DNA of 40,939 bases from IMG/VR virus record IMGVR_UViG_3300023179_000221, positions 1-40,939 of that record. One strand, written 5' to 3'. Source of the stretch: a virus. Every line of letters starts with the position of its first letter. The first letter of the stretch is position 1. Below the pieces are notes generated by a model, which saw only the letters and a program-made list of their open reading frames with translations, did no database searches and had not been told where the DNA came from. Below are positions 25,666-30,327 of this stretch, piece after piece. A program made the position numbers and the translations under genes.

Positions 25666-25823
25666 TTTTGGAATACGCTCTGCCGTATGGTTTCATACAA
25701 TTTATGGGCACATTCATACTCTTGTTCAGAATAGTTTCCGTTGTCAATCGTCCAGATCAGTGCCTCCAAAAGGACATCAATCTGTTCGTCAGTGAAGTGA
25801 AACTCTTTGAGTGTGTTAGTCAT
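25662..25823 (-). CDS. Conserved cyanophage helical protein (53 aa)
   Basis: MTNTLKEFHFTDEQIDVLLE, then ALIWTIDNGNYSEQEYECAH and KLYETIRQSVFQK. Two amphipathic helices around a DNGNYSEQE turn. I recognise the type from several cyanophages, function unknown. ATGA overlap to the 13-codon frame. Confidence 0.8.
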   Translation of the reverse strand: MTNTLKEFHFTDEQIDVLLEALIWTIDNGNYSEQEYECAHKLYETIRQSVFQK

Positions 25824-25825
25824 TA

Positions 25826-26005
25826 TCAGAAACGAATAATGGGGTGATTAACATCGAGGACATCACATTCCTCAGTCGCAAATACTAACTCTACAGATGC
25901 CTGAAATACCTCATCTGGTTCATCTTCAGAGCAGATAGCAACATCTTGATTGAGTTGTTCTTCAGAAAGTTGTTGAAGTTGTGAGAGAAGTTCTTTGTAA
26001 GTCAT
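25826..26005 (-). CDS. Acidic hypothetical protein (59 aa)
   Basis: Start at 26005 (MTYKELLSQLQQLSEEQLNQ) by the ATGA overlap with the gene upstream. Then DVAICSEDEPDEVFQASVEL and VFATEECDVLDVNHPIIRF. The form (helix, strand, acidic loop, strand) is typical of a small phage protein family with LSQLQQLSEEQLNQDV. Function unknown. Confidence 0.75.
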   Translation of the reverse strand: MTYKELLSQLQQLSEEQLNQDVAICSEDEPDEVFQASVELVFATEECDVLDVNHPIIRF

Positions 26006-26130
26006 TTTCTCAGAGGAGAATTGAAGTAACGAGTGAAGCATAGCACCAGAATGATGCCAGTGGAGATGACACCGACCAGTCCGAGAACTGTCACAGTATC
26101 GCCAACGAAGTTGTAAGTTTCAGGTGTCAT
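26002..26130 (-). CDS. Single-pass membrane protein (42 aa)
   Basis: MTPETYNFVGDTVTVLGLVG then VISTGIILVLCFTRYFN: one membrane helix with a basic C-terminal end (N-out likely). ATGA overlaps at both ends place it firmly in the operon. Confidence 0.7.
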   Translation of the reverse strand: MTPETYNFVGDTVTVLGLVGVISTGIILVLCFTRYFNSPLRK

Positions 26131-26261
26131 TTGTTGCGGTTACGATGACGGAATGAAGCGGAAGGATCGGGATCATAAAGTCCACCGCCTTCACGATCTT
26201 CAAGGTAGAAAAGAATTGAAAAGGTGGTGAGAATCACACCACCCAGAATTGCAGTAATCAT
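26127..26261 (-). CDS. Single-pass membrane protein with basic tail (44 aa)
   Basis: MITAILGGVILTTFSILFYL is a membrane helix, followed by EDREGGGLYDPDPSASFRHR and NRNK. The Gly/Pro and Arg-rich cytoplasmic tail recalls other cyanophage micro-membrane proteins. The start overlaps the upstream stop as TGATG. Confidence 0.7.
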   Translation of the reverse strand: MITAILGGVILTTFSILFYLEDREGGGLYDPDPSASFRHRNRNK

Positions 26262-26410
26262 CAGTAGGTTACCAGTGCAGAAACTTTATCATAGAGGGCG
26301 GCAACATCCACCCCCACAATCTCACTCACCTCATCCCAATCATCATGGAACTCGATGAGATCCAGGAGAGCACGAATCTCTGCCTGATTGATTCCAAGAA
26401 CTTCAAACAT
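26261..26410 (-). CDS. Small hypothetical protein (49 aa)
   Basis: MFEVLGINQAEIRALLDLIE, then FHDDWDEVSEIVGVDVAALY. Helical and acidic, with a pattern that could fold as a three-helix bundle. Unknown function. It starts 2 nt before the stop of the upstream gene region. Confidence 0.7.
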   Translation of the reverse strand: MFEVLGINQAEIRALLDLIEFHDDWDEVSEIVGVDVAALYDKVSALVTY

Positions 26411-26412
26411 AA

Positions 26413-26532
26413 TCAGTAATCGTAATCGGCGGCGAGATACTCATTCAGGTTAAACTCTTCATCATTCAGTTCAGGAATGTCGAAGATTTCACCAGGAGCA
26501 TCTTGAATCTCAGACCAGAGTTCATCAAACAT
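26413..26532 (-). CDS. Very acidic 39-residue protein
   Basis: MFDELWSEIQDAPGEIFDIP then ELNDEEFNLNEYLAADYDY. About a third of residues are Asp/Glu. First gene of the nine-gene micro-operon, about 20 bp after the 20-bp promoter-type repeat at 26551. Confidence 0.7.
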   Translation of the reverse strand: MFDELWSEIQDAPGEIFDIPELNDEEFNLNEYLAADYDY

Positions 26533-26550
26533 TGGGGTGTCTTTCAGGTG

Positions 26551-26570
26551 AACGAATGTAATGTATCAGG
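26551..26570 (-). promoter_or_regulatory. Exact 20-bp promoter-type repeat, copy 1
   Basis: AACGAATGTAATGTATCAGG on the plus strand, identical at 26804-26823 and partly shared at 27119-27137 and 28973-28985. In the minus direction GATACATTACATTCGTT precedes the first gene of a unit. A GATACAT or TACATT -10 type box is the best reading. Confidence 0.5.
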
Positions 26571-26574
26571 GTCT

Positions 26575-26594
26575 GGGGGGCATTGCAACCCCCC
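26575..26594 (-). terminator. G6/C6 hairpin
   Basis: GGGGGG and CCCCCC with an 8-nt loop (CATTGCAA), directly after the GTGACA hairpin and before the promoter repeat in the minus direction. It has no U-run, so it may pause, terminate with a factor, or insulate. Confidence 0.45.
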
Positions 26595-26596
26595 TT

Positions 26597-26618
26597 GTGA
26601 CACTCTCTCAACTGTCAC
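26597..26618 (-). repeat. GTGCCA-family hairpin with compensated base pair
   Basis: GTGACA ... TGTCAC: compared with the usual GTGCCA ... TGGCAC both arms changed so that the pair is kept. The stop of the 59-residue gene (26608-26610) lies in the loop. Confidence 0.6.
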
Positions 26619-26787
26619 TAGTGTTGATGAGACCTTCCTCAATCAGATCACGAAGGAATCGACCATAAAAACCTTGCAACCAAGTGTATGCTTTGGTATC
26701 ATAGATCTGCTGAAAAAGTGTAATCACCTCATCATCAGAATCCAGACCAGTTTCCTCAAACCGTAGCAGCAGATCGGTGTCAAGCAT
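26608..26787 (-). CDS. Conserved small phage protein (59 aa, DUF7417-like)
   Basis: MLDTDLLLRFEETGLDSDDE, then VITLFQQIYDTKAYTWLQGF and YGRFLRDLIEEGLI. The pattern E-x(7)-DDEVI.LFQ.I.DT....LQG.YGR....LI..GLI is found in many phages in a short protein of unknown function (I believe DUF7417). It is probably an all-helical fold. Single-gene unit between two copies of the 20-bp promoter repeat. Confidence 0.75.
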   Translation of the reverse strand: MLDTDLLLRFEETGLDSDDEVITLFQQIYDTKAYTWLQGFYGRFLRDLIEEGLINTSDS

Positions 26788-26803
26788 TGGTGAATGTTTC
26801 AGG

Positions 26804-26823
26804 AACGAATGTAATGTATCAGG
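26804..26823 (-). promoter_or_regulatory. Exact 20-bp promoter-type repeat, copy 2
   Basis: Identical to 26551-26570; placed 17 nt before the ATG of the DUF7417-like gene and directly at the stop of the membrane-protein gene upstream. Confidence 0.5.
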
Positions 26824-26825
26824 GA

Positions 26826-27074
26826 TCAGCGGCGTTTGGTGGTTTTCTGTGCCACTTTCACAACTGGCACATCGGTATCAACAACTGCCAGCAATTGAGT
26901 CACGATTGTATGCATGAAGCGCAGCACGGTTTGAATCACCTTGCGAACTTTTTCGTTGCCGTTGTTTTCTTTGTAAGCACGAACACTAAATTGTATAATG
27001 CCCACAATGATTGCGGAGATGGTAGCAACATTGAAAATCAGAGTTTGAATGAATTTGTCAGAAAAGAGTTTCAT
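26826..27074 (-). CDS. Membrane-anchored basic protein (82 aa)
   Basis: The ATG at 27074 (MKLFSDKFIQTLIFNVATIS) follows a leader; the longer frame would cross the promoter. A membrane helix (about residues 9-30), a charged part (RAYKENNGNEKVRKVI), then a second amphipathic stretch and a very basic end (KVAQKTTKRR). I recognise the type as a cyanophage membrane protein. The GTGCCA hairpin at 26849-26870 lies inside its last codons, an exception to the normal position. Confidence 0.7.
   Translation of the reverse strand: MKLFSDKFIQTLIFNVATISAIIVGIIQFSVRAYKENNGNEKVRKVIQTVLRFMHTIVTQLLAVVDTDVPVVKVAQKTTKRR
26849..26870 (-). repeat. GTGCCA hairpin element inside a coding end
   Basis: GTGCCACTTTCACAACTGGCAC, arms GTGCCA/TGGCAC perfect. 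It is translated as part of VPVVKVA, with the stop 8 codons later, so the gene may have been extended past the element. Confidence 0.6.
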
Positions 27075-27163
27075 TACATTTGGGGTGTGGGAGGTTAAGT
27101 GTAGAGATCTCCTCAACCACGAATGTAGATTATCAGGATTTGATTGGGGTTGCAAGGGGTCTT

Positions 27164-27185
27164 GTGCCACTTAGGCGACTGTCAC
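27164..27185 (-). repeat. GTGCCA hairpin element over a stop codon
   Basis: GTGCCACTTAGGCGACTGTCAC; the TAA of the GTG-start gene (27171-27173) is in the loop. One arm pair is a mismatch (GTGCCA against TGTCAC). Confidence 0.5.
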
Positions 27186-27329
27186 ACTCACCTCTTTGAT
27201 GTTAAGACCCATCAACTGGTTTGTGACACGATTGCAGACAACTTCGGTGGGGTTCTTGACTCTGGACTTCTCATACCAGAATGTAACGCAACCATCGTAA
27301 GTTTCGACCCGAACTTTAACTTCAGTCAC
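27171..27329 (-). CDS. Small hypothetical protein with GTG start (52 aa)
   Basis: No ATG exists in frame at the right place. GTG at 27329 (VTEVKVRVETYDGCVTFWYE) has CTGAGG 7 nt upstream, a good ribosome site. Then KSRVKNPTEVVCNRVTNQLM. The sequence is beta-rich with one helix, unknown function. Its stop lies in a hairpin element. Confidence 0.65.
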   Translation of the reverse strand: MTEVKVRVETYDGCVTFWYEKSRVKNPTEVVCNRVTNQLMGLNIKEVSVTVA

Positions 27330-27385
27330 GGTTGAACCTCAGGAACAAATGTGTGTTGAGAGGGCACGGTAATTGCTTTTACCTC

Positions 27386-27425
27386 AACCACATTTCCCCG
27401 CTTCTAGTTAGTTGTCGGGGTGGTT
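27386..27425. ncRNA. Bulged hairpin, possible structured RNA
   Basis: AACCA pairs with TGGTT and, inside, CCCCG with CGGGG, around a 15-nt loop. The 5' arm has an extra CATTT. Not a tRNA shape. Whether it is transcribed as an RNA is inference. Confidence 0.3.
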
Positions 27426-27498
27426 GGGAACCGCCTTTGCTTCTTCCCTCTCAACTTTTATAGTATGGCAGGGGATCACGAGATTCGCAACCCCCCCT

Positions 27499-27520
27499 GT
27501 GCCACTTACTCAACTGGCAC
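27499..27520 (-). repeat. GTGCCA hairpin element without an intact gene
   Basis: GTGCCACTTACTCAACTGGCAC, both arms perfect, followed in the minus direction by a run of seven G. No gene with a start codon ends here, so it may mark a lost gene. Confidence 0.6.
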
Positions 27521-27619
27521 AAGATATCTTGACGGTTGCCCTTTGGGTCTTTAAAGTTCCTATACCCTTCGGTTCAACGATACCAAAGGTATCTATAATA
27601 TTTAAGATTTCTAGATCTT

Positions 27620-27674
27620 ATTCTCAATAAGGAAAATCTTATTGAGACTCAATAAAAAAGATCTTATTGAGAAT
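27620..27674. repeat. Nested TTATTGAG hairpins
   Basis: ATTCTCAATAA (27620) and TTATTGAGAAT (27664) form an outer perfect 11-bp pair. Between them are CTTATTGAG and ACTCAATAA, giving two alternative inner hairpins. The same 11-bp pair recurs at 29483-29512 and 30362-30391. Confidence 0.6.
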
Positions 27675-27706
27675 ATAAACAAAACATATGTTCTCGCATA
27701 TAAAAA

Positions 27707-27731
27707 TGGGCGAGTTCACCAGGCTCGCCCA
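27707..27731. terminator. Perfect 8-bp stem-loop
   Basis: TGGGCGAG and CTCGCCCA with a 9-nt loop. In the minus direction ATTTTTATATG follows, so it can act as an intrinsic terminator for minus transcripts. Confidence 0.5.
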
Positions 27732-27765
27732 CATATATCCACTGCCTATTGAATATAAACTACAT

Positions 27766-27923
27766 CTCGACGAGGGTAACTTTATTTAAATGTGAGGCAA
27801 ACCCATTCCTCATATAATATATCGTATATGTGATCTCGACGAGTTGTGTATATCGTATATGTGTGTATGTGATCTCGACGAGTTGTGTATGTCTCGTCGA
27901 GATCATCATATCATCTAGTCGAG
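27766..27923. promoter_or_regulatory. CTCGWCGAG site cluster I
   Basis: CTCGACGAG at 27766, 27835 and 27874, CTCGTCGAG at 27893 and a variant CTAGTCGAG at 27915. Two sites stand in a direct repeat (TATCGTATATG...GATCTCGACGAGTTGTGTA). Two form a perfect 12-bp inverted repeat (27871-27882 with 27893-27904). Likely protein-binding sites; no binding protein is known. Confidence 0.45.
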
Positions 27924-27926
27924 ATC

Positions 27927-28400
27927 CTACCAGTTCTTGTTAAACACGAACCCATCTTCGAAATCAAAATCATAACAAAGATTGCAGTTCCAGGTAGCAT
28001 CCCAATCAACTACCACGAACGAAGGTGCATCAAACCCATAGATGTCAGCGGTAAACTCTTCGGCAAATGCTGCCTCAGAATCATAAGAACCCCGATAGGC
28101 ATCTTCAAAATGACCCAGATCATTCTCATCATAGAGTTCCAGAAATGCATCAATTGCATCTGCACCATAACGATTGCAGAGTTCCTGATACAGTTCCTGA
28201 TTCTCTTCGGAGATCTCATTCTCCAAAGTCTCATTGTTGATCAGACCCTTAACAGTCAGCAACTCAGTATAAAAGGCAGTATACTGAAGTTTGCCTTCGA
28301 GTTCATACCCACAGGCACGAACGATTTCAGACATCTTAGCAGGCGGGTTTTGTGCCTGCATCTCATTCACTTTGTTCAGCAGGGAAGAACCAGTCAGCAT
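27927..28400 (-). CDS. cyAbrB-like N-terminus fused to ArdA-like antirestriction domain (157 aa)
   Basis: I start at the ATG at 28400 (MLTGSSLLNKVNEM); the frame upstream is the leader with a TATACT box. Residues 1-52 (LTGSSLLNKV, MSEIVRACGY, LQYTAFYTELLTVKGL) resemble the conserved part of cyanobacterial AbrB-type regulators (LTG..LL.KV, CGY, FYEALL). Residues 97-157 carry HFEDAYRGSYDSEAAFAEEF, then VVVDWDATWNCNL, the pattern of ArdA proteins, which mimic bent DNA and inhibit type I restriction enzymes. The product is very acidic, as a DNA mimic should be. The middle is a Glu-rich helix. Normal ArdA is about 160-180 residues in three domains, so here the first domain may be replaced. Both assignments are by eye. 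Confidence 0.6.
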   Translation of the reverse strand: MLTGSSLLNKVNEMQAQNPPAKMSEIVRACGYELEGKLQYTAFYTELLTVKGLINNETLENEISEENQELYQELCNRYGADAIDAFLELYDENDLGHFEDAYRGSYDSEAAFAEEFTADIYGFDAPSFVVVDWDATWNCNLCYDFDFEDGFVFNKNW

Positions 28401-28453
28401 TGGATTGAAGAAAAGAATGGGAAAGGTTGAGGTTTGCCACCAGGCGAATGCCC

Positions 28454-28459
28454 AGTATA
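28454..28459 (-). promoter_or_regulatory. -10 box TATACT before the ArdA-like gene
   Basis: GGTATACTGGG in the minus direction, 54 bp before the start codon, in a leader rich in G/C. A second A+T box (TGATATATTG) lies about 50 bp further upstream. Confidence 0.4.
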
Positions 28460-28545
28460 CCAGTTGGCGGTGGCGGGGTGGTCTTAGTGCCCCCCTCAAC
28501 CTGAAATCAATATATCAGGAATTTGAGAGAAGCGCAATCACCCTT

Positions 28546-28567
28546 GTGCCACTAGTCAGACTGGCAC
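28546..28567 (-). repeat. GTGCCA hairpin element over a stop codon
   Basis: GTGCCACTAGTCAGACTGGCAC, arms GTGCCA/TGGCAC perfect. The TGA of the 64-residue gene (28556-28558) is in the loop, and its last codons (YVPV) encode one arm. Confidence 0.65.
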
Positions 28568-28750
28568 ATACCCGAACTGATCAATCATAATATCCCGCAC
28601 GTGCTCACGATCAAAACTATCACCACAGAAATTTGCACCTGATTGAATGTATTTAAAGGTCGCCTCAATGATATCATCATCAGTGGCACCCATATCATAA
28701 ATGCCACCAGGACCATAGAAGGACCTGACATAACGAATGAATTCCATCAT
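28556..28750 (-). CDS. Conserved cyanophage hypothetical protein (64 aa)
   Basis: The start at 28750 (MMEFIRYVRSFYGPGGIYDM) overlaps the upstream stop as TGATG; a GTG 3 nt earlier is also possible. Then GATDDDIIEATFKYIQSGA and CGDSFDREHVRDIMID. The FYGPGG(I/V)YD.GAT pattern is common in cyanophage small proteins, unknown function. Confidence 0.8.
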   Translation of the reverse strand: MMEFIRYVRSFYGPGGIYDMGATDDDIIEATFKYIQSGANFCGDSFDREHVRDIMIDQFGYVPV

Positions 28751-28959
28751 CACTTCACCTCCGCCAGCAACAGTTTGTGAATACGATCTGCTTCTTCCAA
28801 TGTATCAGAATCCAGTCGATCCCATTCGACCCAATCATAGGCGGATCCTGCGGTTTCGTATGAACCATCAGGCAATATTGGAGCATACATCAGAACTCTT
28901 TGATTGTTTGCATCCAGAGTGTAGGTGCAATTGTTGAGTTTGGAAATGGCGAAAACCAT
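28750..28959 (-). CDS. Conserved cyanophage hypothetical protein (69 aa)
   Basis: MVFAISKLNNCTYTLDANNQ, then RVLMYAPILPDGSYETAGSA, YDWVEWDRLDSDTLEEADRI and a helical tail. Known only as a conserved phage protein. It starts 15 nt downstream of a TACATTCGTT-type box. Confidence 0.8.
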   Translation of the reverse strand: MVFAISKLNNCTYTLDANNQRVLMYAPILPDGSYETAGSAYDWVEWDRLDSDTLEEADRIHKLLLAEVK

Positions 28960-28986
28960 TGGATTTCTTGTGAACGAATGTAGAAT

Positions 28987-29016
28987 AACCCCTCACAAAT
29001 ATTTCTGCAAGGGGTT
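28987..29016 (-). terminator. G/C hairpin of the intergenic module
   Basis: AACCCCT and AGGGGTT form a perfect 7-bp stem around 16 nt in which CACA/TGCA can add pairs. It lies between the GTGCCA element at 29019 and the promoter box before 28959. Confidence 0.5.
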
Positions 29017-29018
29017 TT

Positions 29019-29041
29019 GTGCCAGTTTGGCAACTGGTTAC
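29019..29041 (-). repeat. GTGCCA hairpin element over a stop codon
   Basis: GTGCCAGTTTGGCAACTGGTTAC; the last positions of the second arm have changed to TTAC, which is the TAA stop of the 120-residue gene (29038-29040). The stem is weakened. Confidence 0.45.
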
Positions 29042-29400
29042 TTATACAAATATCCCCCACTCCAATCTGCATTCTGAAACAACCATTCTCGTTGTTCAAT
29101 CAAACGCAGATCATAGCGAACACCTTTGGCAGGAGATTTCCAACTGGCAGACTTATAAACCTCACCAGTCTTTTTATCAACAAAGCAATGCACAGAACGA
29201 GCACCACTAGAGTCAATCATGATGATCTTGTGATACTTACGACCAGACTCGAAGATATAATCATAACCTTCGGGAGCAGCATGACGCAGAGCATCACAGA
29301 ATTGCCACACATACTTAACAACATTCAGTTGAAGAGTATTCACAGCATCACGCTCAGCACAGTAGGCACTGAAGTCTTTGGTGAGAAAAGCAGAAGTCAT
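29038..29400 (-). CDS. Conserved phage hypothetical protein (120 aa)
   Basis: Start at 29400 (MTSAFLTKDFSAYCAERDAV). The middle part RKYHKIIMIDSSGARSVHCF, then VDKKTGEVYKSASWKSPAKG and VRYDLRL is well conserved in many cyanophages and other T4-like phages (I believe the DUF7717 type). The core looks like a beta sheet (K.IM.D......CFVDK.TGEV.K.....P.K..R.DL). Its role is unknown; a single-strand nucleic-acid-binding or replication-linked role has not been shown. Confidence 0.8.
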   Translation of the reverse strand: MTSAFLTKDFSAYCAERDAVNTLQLNVVKYVWQFCDALRHAAPEGYDYIFESGRKYHKIIMIDSSGARSVHCFVDKKTGEVYKSASWKSPAKGVRYDLRLIEQREWLFQNADWSGGYLYK

Positions 29401-29459
29401 GAGATTTCTGAGGAACGAAACCAACATAATCCCTTACGGAATATTCCACCAGGGGTCTT

Positions 29460-29536
29460 GTGCCAGTTTCCTGACTGTCCTCATTCTCAATAACAAGAGT
29501 CTTATTGAGAATCAGAACCAATCTTATAACTGGCAC
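29460..29536. repeat. GTGCCAGTT/AACTGGCAC pair with a nested hairpin insertion
   Basis: GTGCCAGTT (29460-29468) and AACTGGCAC (29528-29536) are perfect 9-bp arms, but 59 bp apart. Between them stands ATTCTCAATAA ... TTATTGAGAAT (29483-29512). It looks like a GTGCCA element into which the second hairpin family inserted. Confidence 0.55.
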
Positions 29537-29537
29537 A

Positions 29538-29690
29538 TTACTCGAACGGATCGTACTCCTTTACCTTATAATGGAGATCTTCGCCTGGTTCGAGTTCCAA
29601 TATCTCACGCCAATTAATATGATCTAGATCTAGATCATCATAACACATGATGTCGAGTGTAACCTGTACAATACGTTTCTGTGCAATCAT
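29538..29690 (-). CDS. Acidic hypothetical protein (50 aa)
   Basis: MIAQKRIVQVTLDIMCYDDL, then DLDHINWREILELEPGEDLH and YKVKEYDPFE. Two strands around an acidic helix; repeated GATCTA triplets encode DLDLD. The N-terminal pattern (I.QKR.V.V.LD..CYDD.D...I.W.E.L.L.GDE) is a common small cyanophage protein. A TATAAT box (ATGATATAATATC) lies about 20 bp upstream. Confidence 0.8.
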   Translation of the reverse strand: MIAQKRIVQVTLDIMCYDDLDLDHINWREILELEPGEDLHYKVKEYDPFE

Positions 29691-29721
29691 GGGTATCTAG
29701 ATGTGATGTGTAGATATTATA

Positions 29722-29871
29722 TCATGCATAATGACGATAGGCAAGATCTTGATAATCGTGCCCGTCACGTGCATAATCCTCGTCGAGATCTAATGCACCT
29801 AGTACATGATAGTCTTCGAGATCTGCGTAATCATTAGTGTATGTGTAGTCGATGTCGTAATCGTCGTACAT
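29722..29871 (-). CDS. Very acidic Tyr/Asp-rich protein (49 aa)
   Basis: MYDDYDIDYTYTNDYADLED, then YHVLGALDLDEDYARDGHDY. About one third Asp/Glu and one fifth Tyr, with no basic patch: the composition of a nucleic-acid mimic. No motif names a family. A CTCGACGAG site lies 2 nt before the ATG, over the ribosome-binding position, and another flanks the TATAAT box, so the gene may be repressed there. Confidence 0.65.
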   Translation of the reverse strand: MYDDYDIDYTYTNDYADLEDYHVLGALDLDEDYARDGHDYQDLAYRHYA

Positions 29872-30080
29872 AGCTCGTCGAGATTGTGTGAACGCTTTCG
29901 TATTATATCATAAAAACTCGTCGAGATGCAATCTAGACTAAATAGAGTTCTCGTCGAGATTCATAGCAGTATATATACAAGCTCGTCGAGTTTTTATGAT
30001 TCTCGTTATATCTCGACGAGATTCTATCACGAACTTATAAGAATGTCAAGATTTTATGATTCTCGTTATATCTCGACGAG
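29779..30080. promoter_or_regulatory. CTCGWCGAG site cluster II
   Basis: Sites at 29779, 29874, 29917, 29950, 29982 (CTCGTCGAG) and 30012, 30072 (CTCGACGAG). The pair 29982/30012 is an inverted repeat with 21 bp between. TATAAT (29902-29907, minus) lies between two sites, and one site lies in the gene 29722-29871. This fits operators for a small protein that acts on the promoter of that gene. Confidence 0.45.
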
Positions 30081-30120
30081 ATTCTATCACGAACTTATAA
30101 GAATGTCAAGATTTTATGAG
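30001..30120. repeat. 60-bp tandem duplication
   Basis: Units 30001-30060 and 30061-30120 differ only in the last base. Each holds TCTCGTTATATCTCGACGAG and ends TGTCAAGATTTTATGA(T/G). The near identity suggests a very recent duplication or ongoing correction. Confidence 0.85.
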
Positions 30121-30200
30121 TCTTGTGTGGGTCTGGAAGTATTTCGGCGGGCGGTGGACTTGACAAACTCCGCGTCTTATGATACGCTCGCTTAGCTTGC

Positions 30201-30327
30201 ATAAGAATCAGACATTTATAAGCATTCAACACATAAGAATCAGACATTTATCAATATTCAACACATAAGATTAAATAGTGATAAACATTCAATAAATAAG
30301 AATCGAACAGTAATAAAAACTCAAAGA
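30201..30327. repeat. Four direct repeats of about 32 bp (iteron-like)
   Basis: Units at 30201-30232, 30233-30264, 30265-30295 and 30296-30327 share ATAAGAATC...A(T/A)T...TTCAAcA(C/A). Units 1 and 2 differ at only a few bases; 3 and 4 are diverged. They have no spacers and are not CRISPR. Confidence 0.7.

Larger units (their letters stand above)
27330..27926. other. Non-coding hairpin-rich region (about 600 bp)
   Basis: No convincing gene on either strand. It holds a bulged hairpin (27386-27425), a full GTGCCA element (27499-27520), nested TTATTGAG hairpins (27620-27674), a perfect 8-bp stem (27707-27731) and a cluster of CTCGWCGAG sites (27766-27923). Around 27450-27470 the minus strand has ACTATAAAAG, a -10-like box. 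A minus-strand frame of about 36 codons ending at 27514 has no start codon and may be a gene remnant. The region could hold a small RNA. Confidence 0.55.

Noticed and set aside
27386-27731. tRNA gene
   Set aside because: Hairpins and a GGTTCAA stretch are there, but no cloverleaf with acceptor stem and anticodon arm can be formed.
27885-28430. 181-codon plus-strand frame opposite the ArdA-like gene
   Set aside because: The minus frame has ArdA and cyAbrB-like motifs and an acidic bias; the plus frame is its mirror.
29017-29493. 158-codon plus-strand frame opposite the 120-residue gene
   Set aside because: The minus-strand product is a strongly conserved phage protein; the plus frame only reflects it.
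29926-30195. 89-codon plus-strand frame over the 60-bp tandem repeat
   Set aside because: The repeated peptide results from the 60-bp DNA repeat being a multiple of 3; there is no start signal and it is covered by palindromes.
30201-30327. CRISPR array
   Set aside because: Repeats of 32 bp are directly adjacent with no spacers and only four units; no cas gene.
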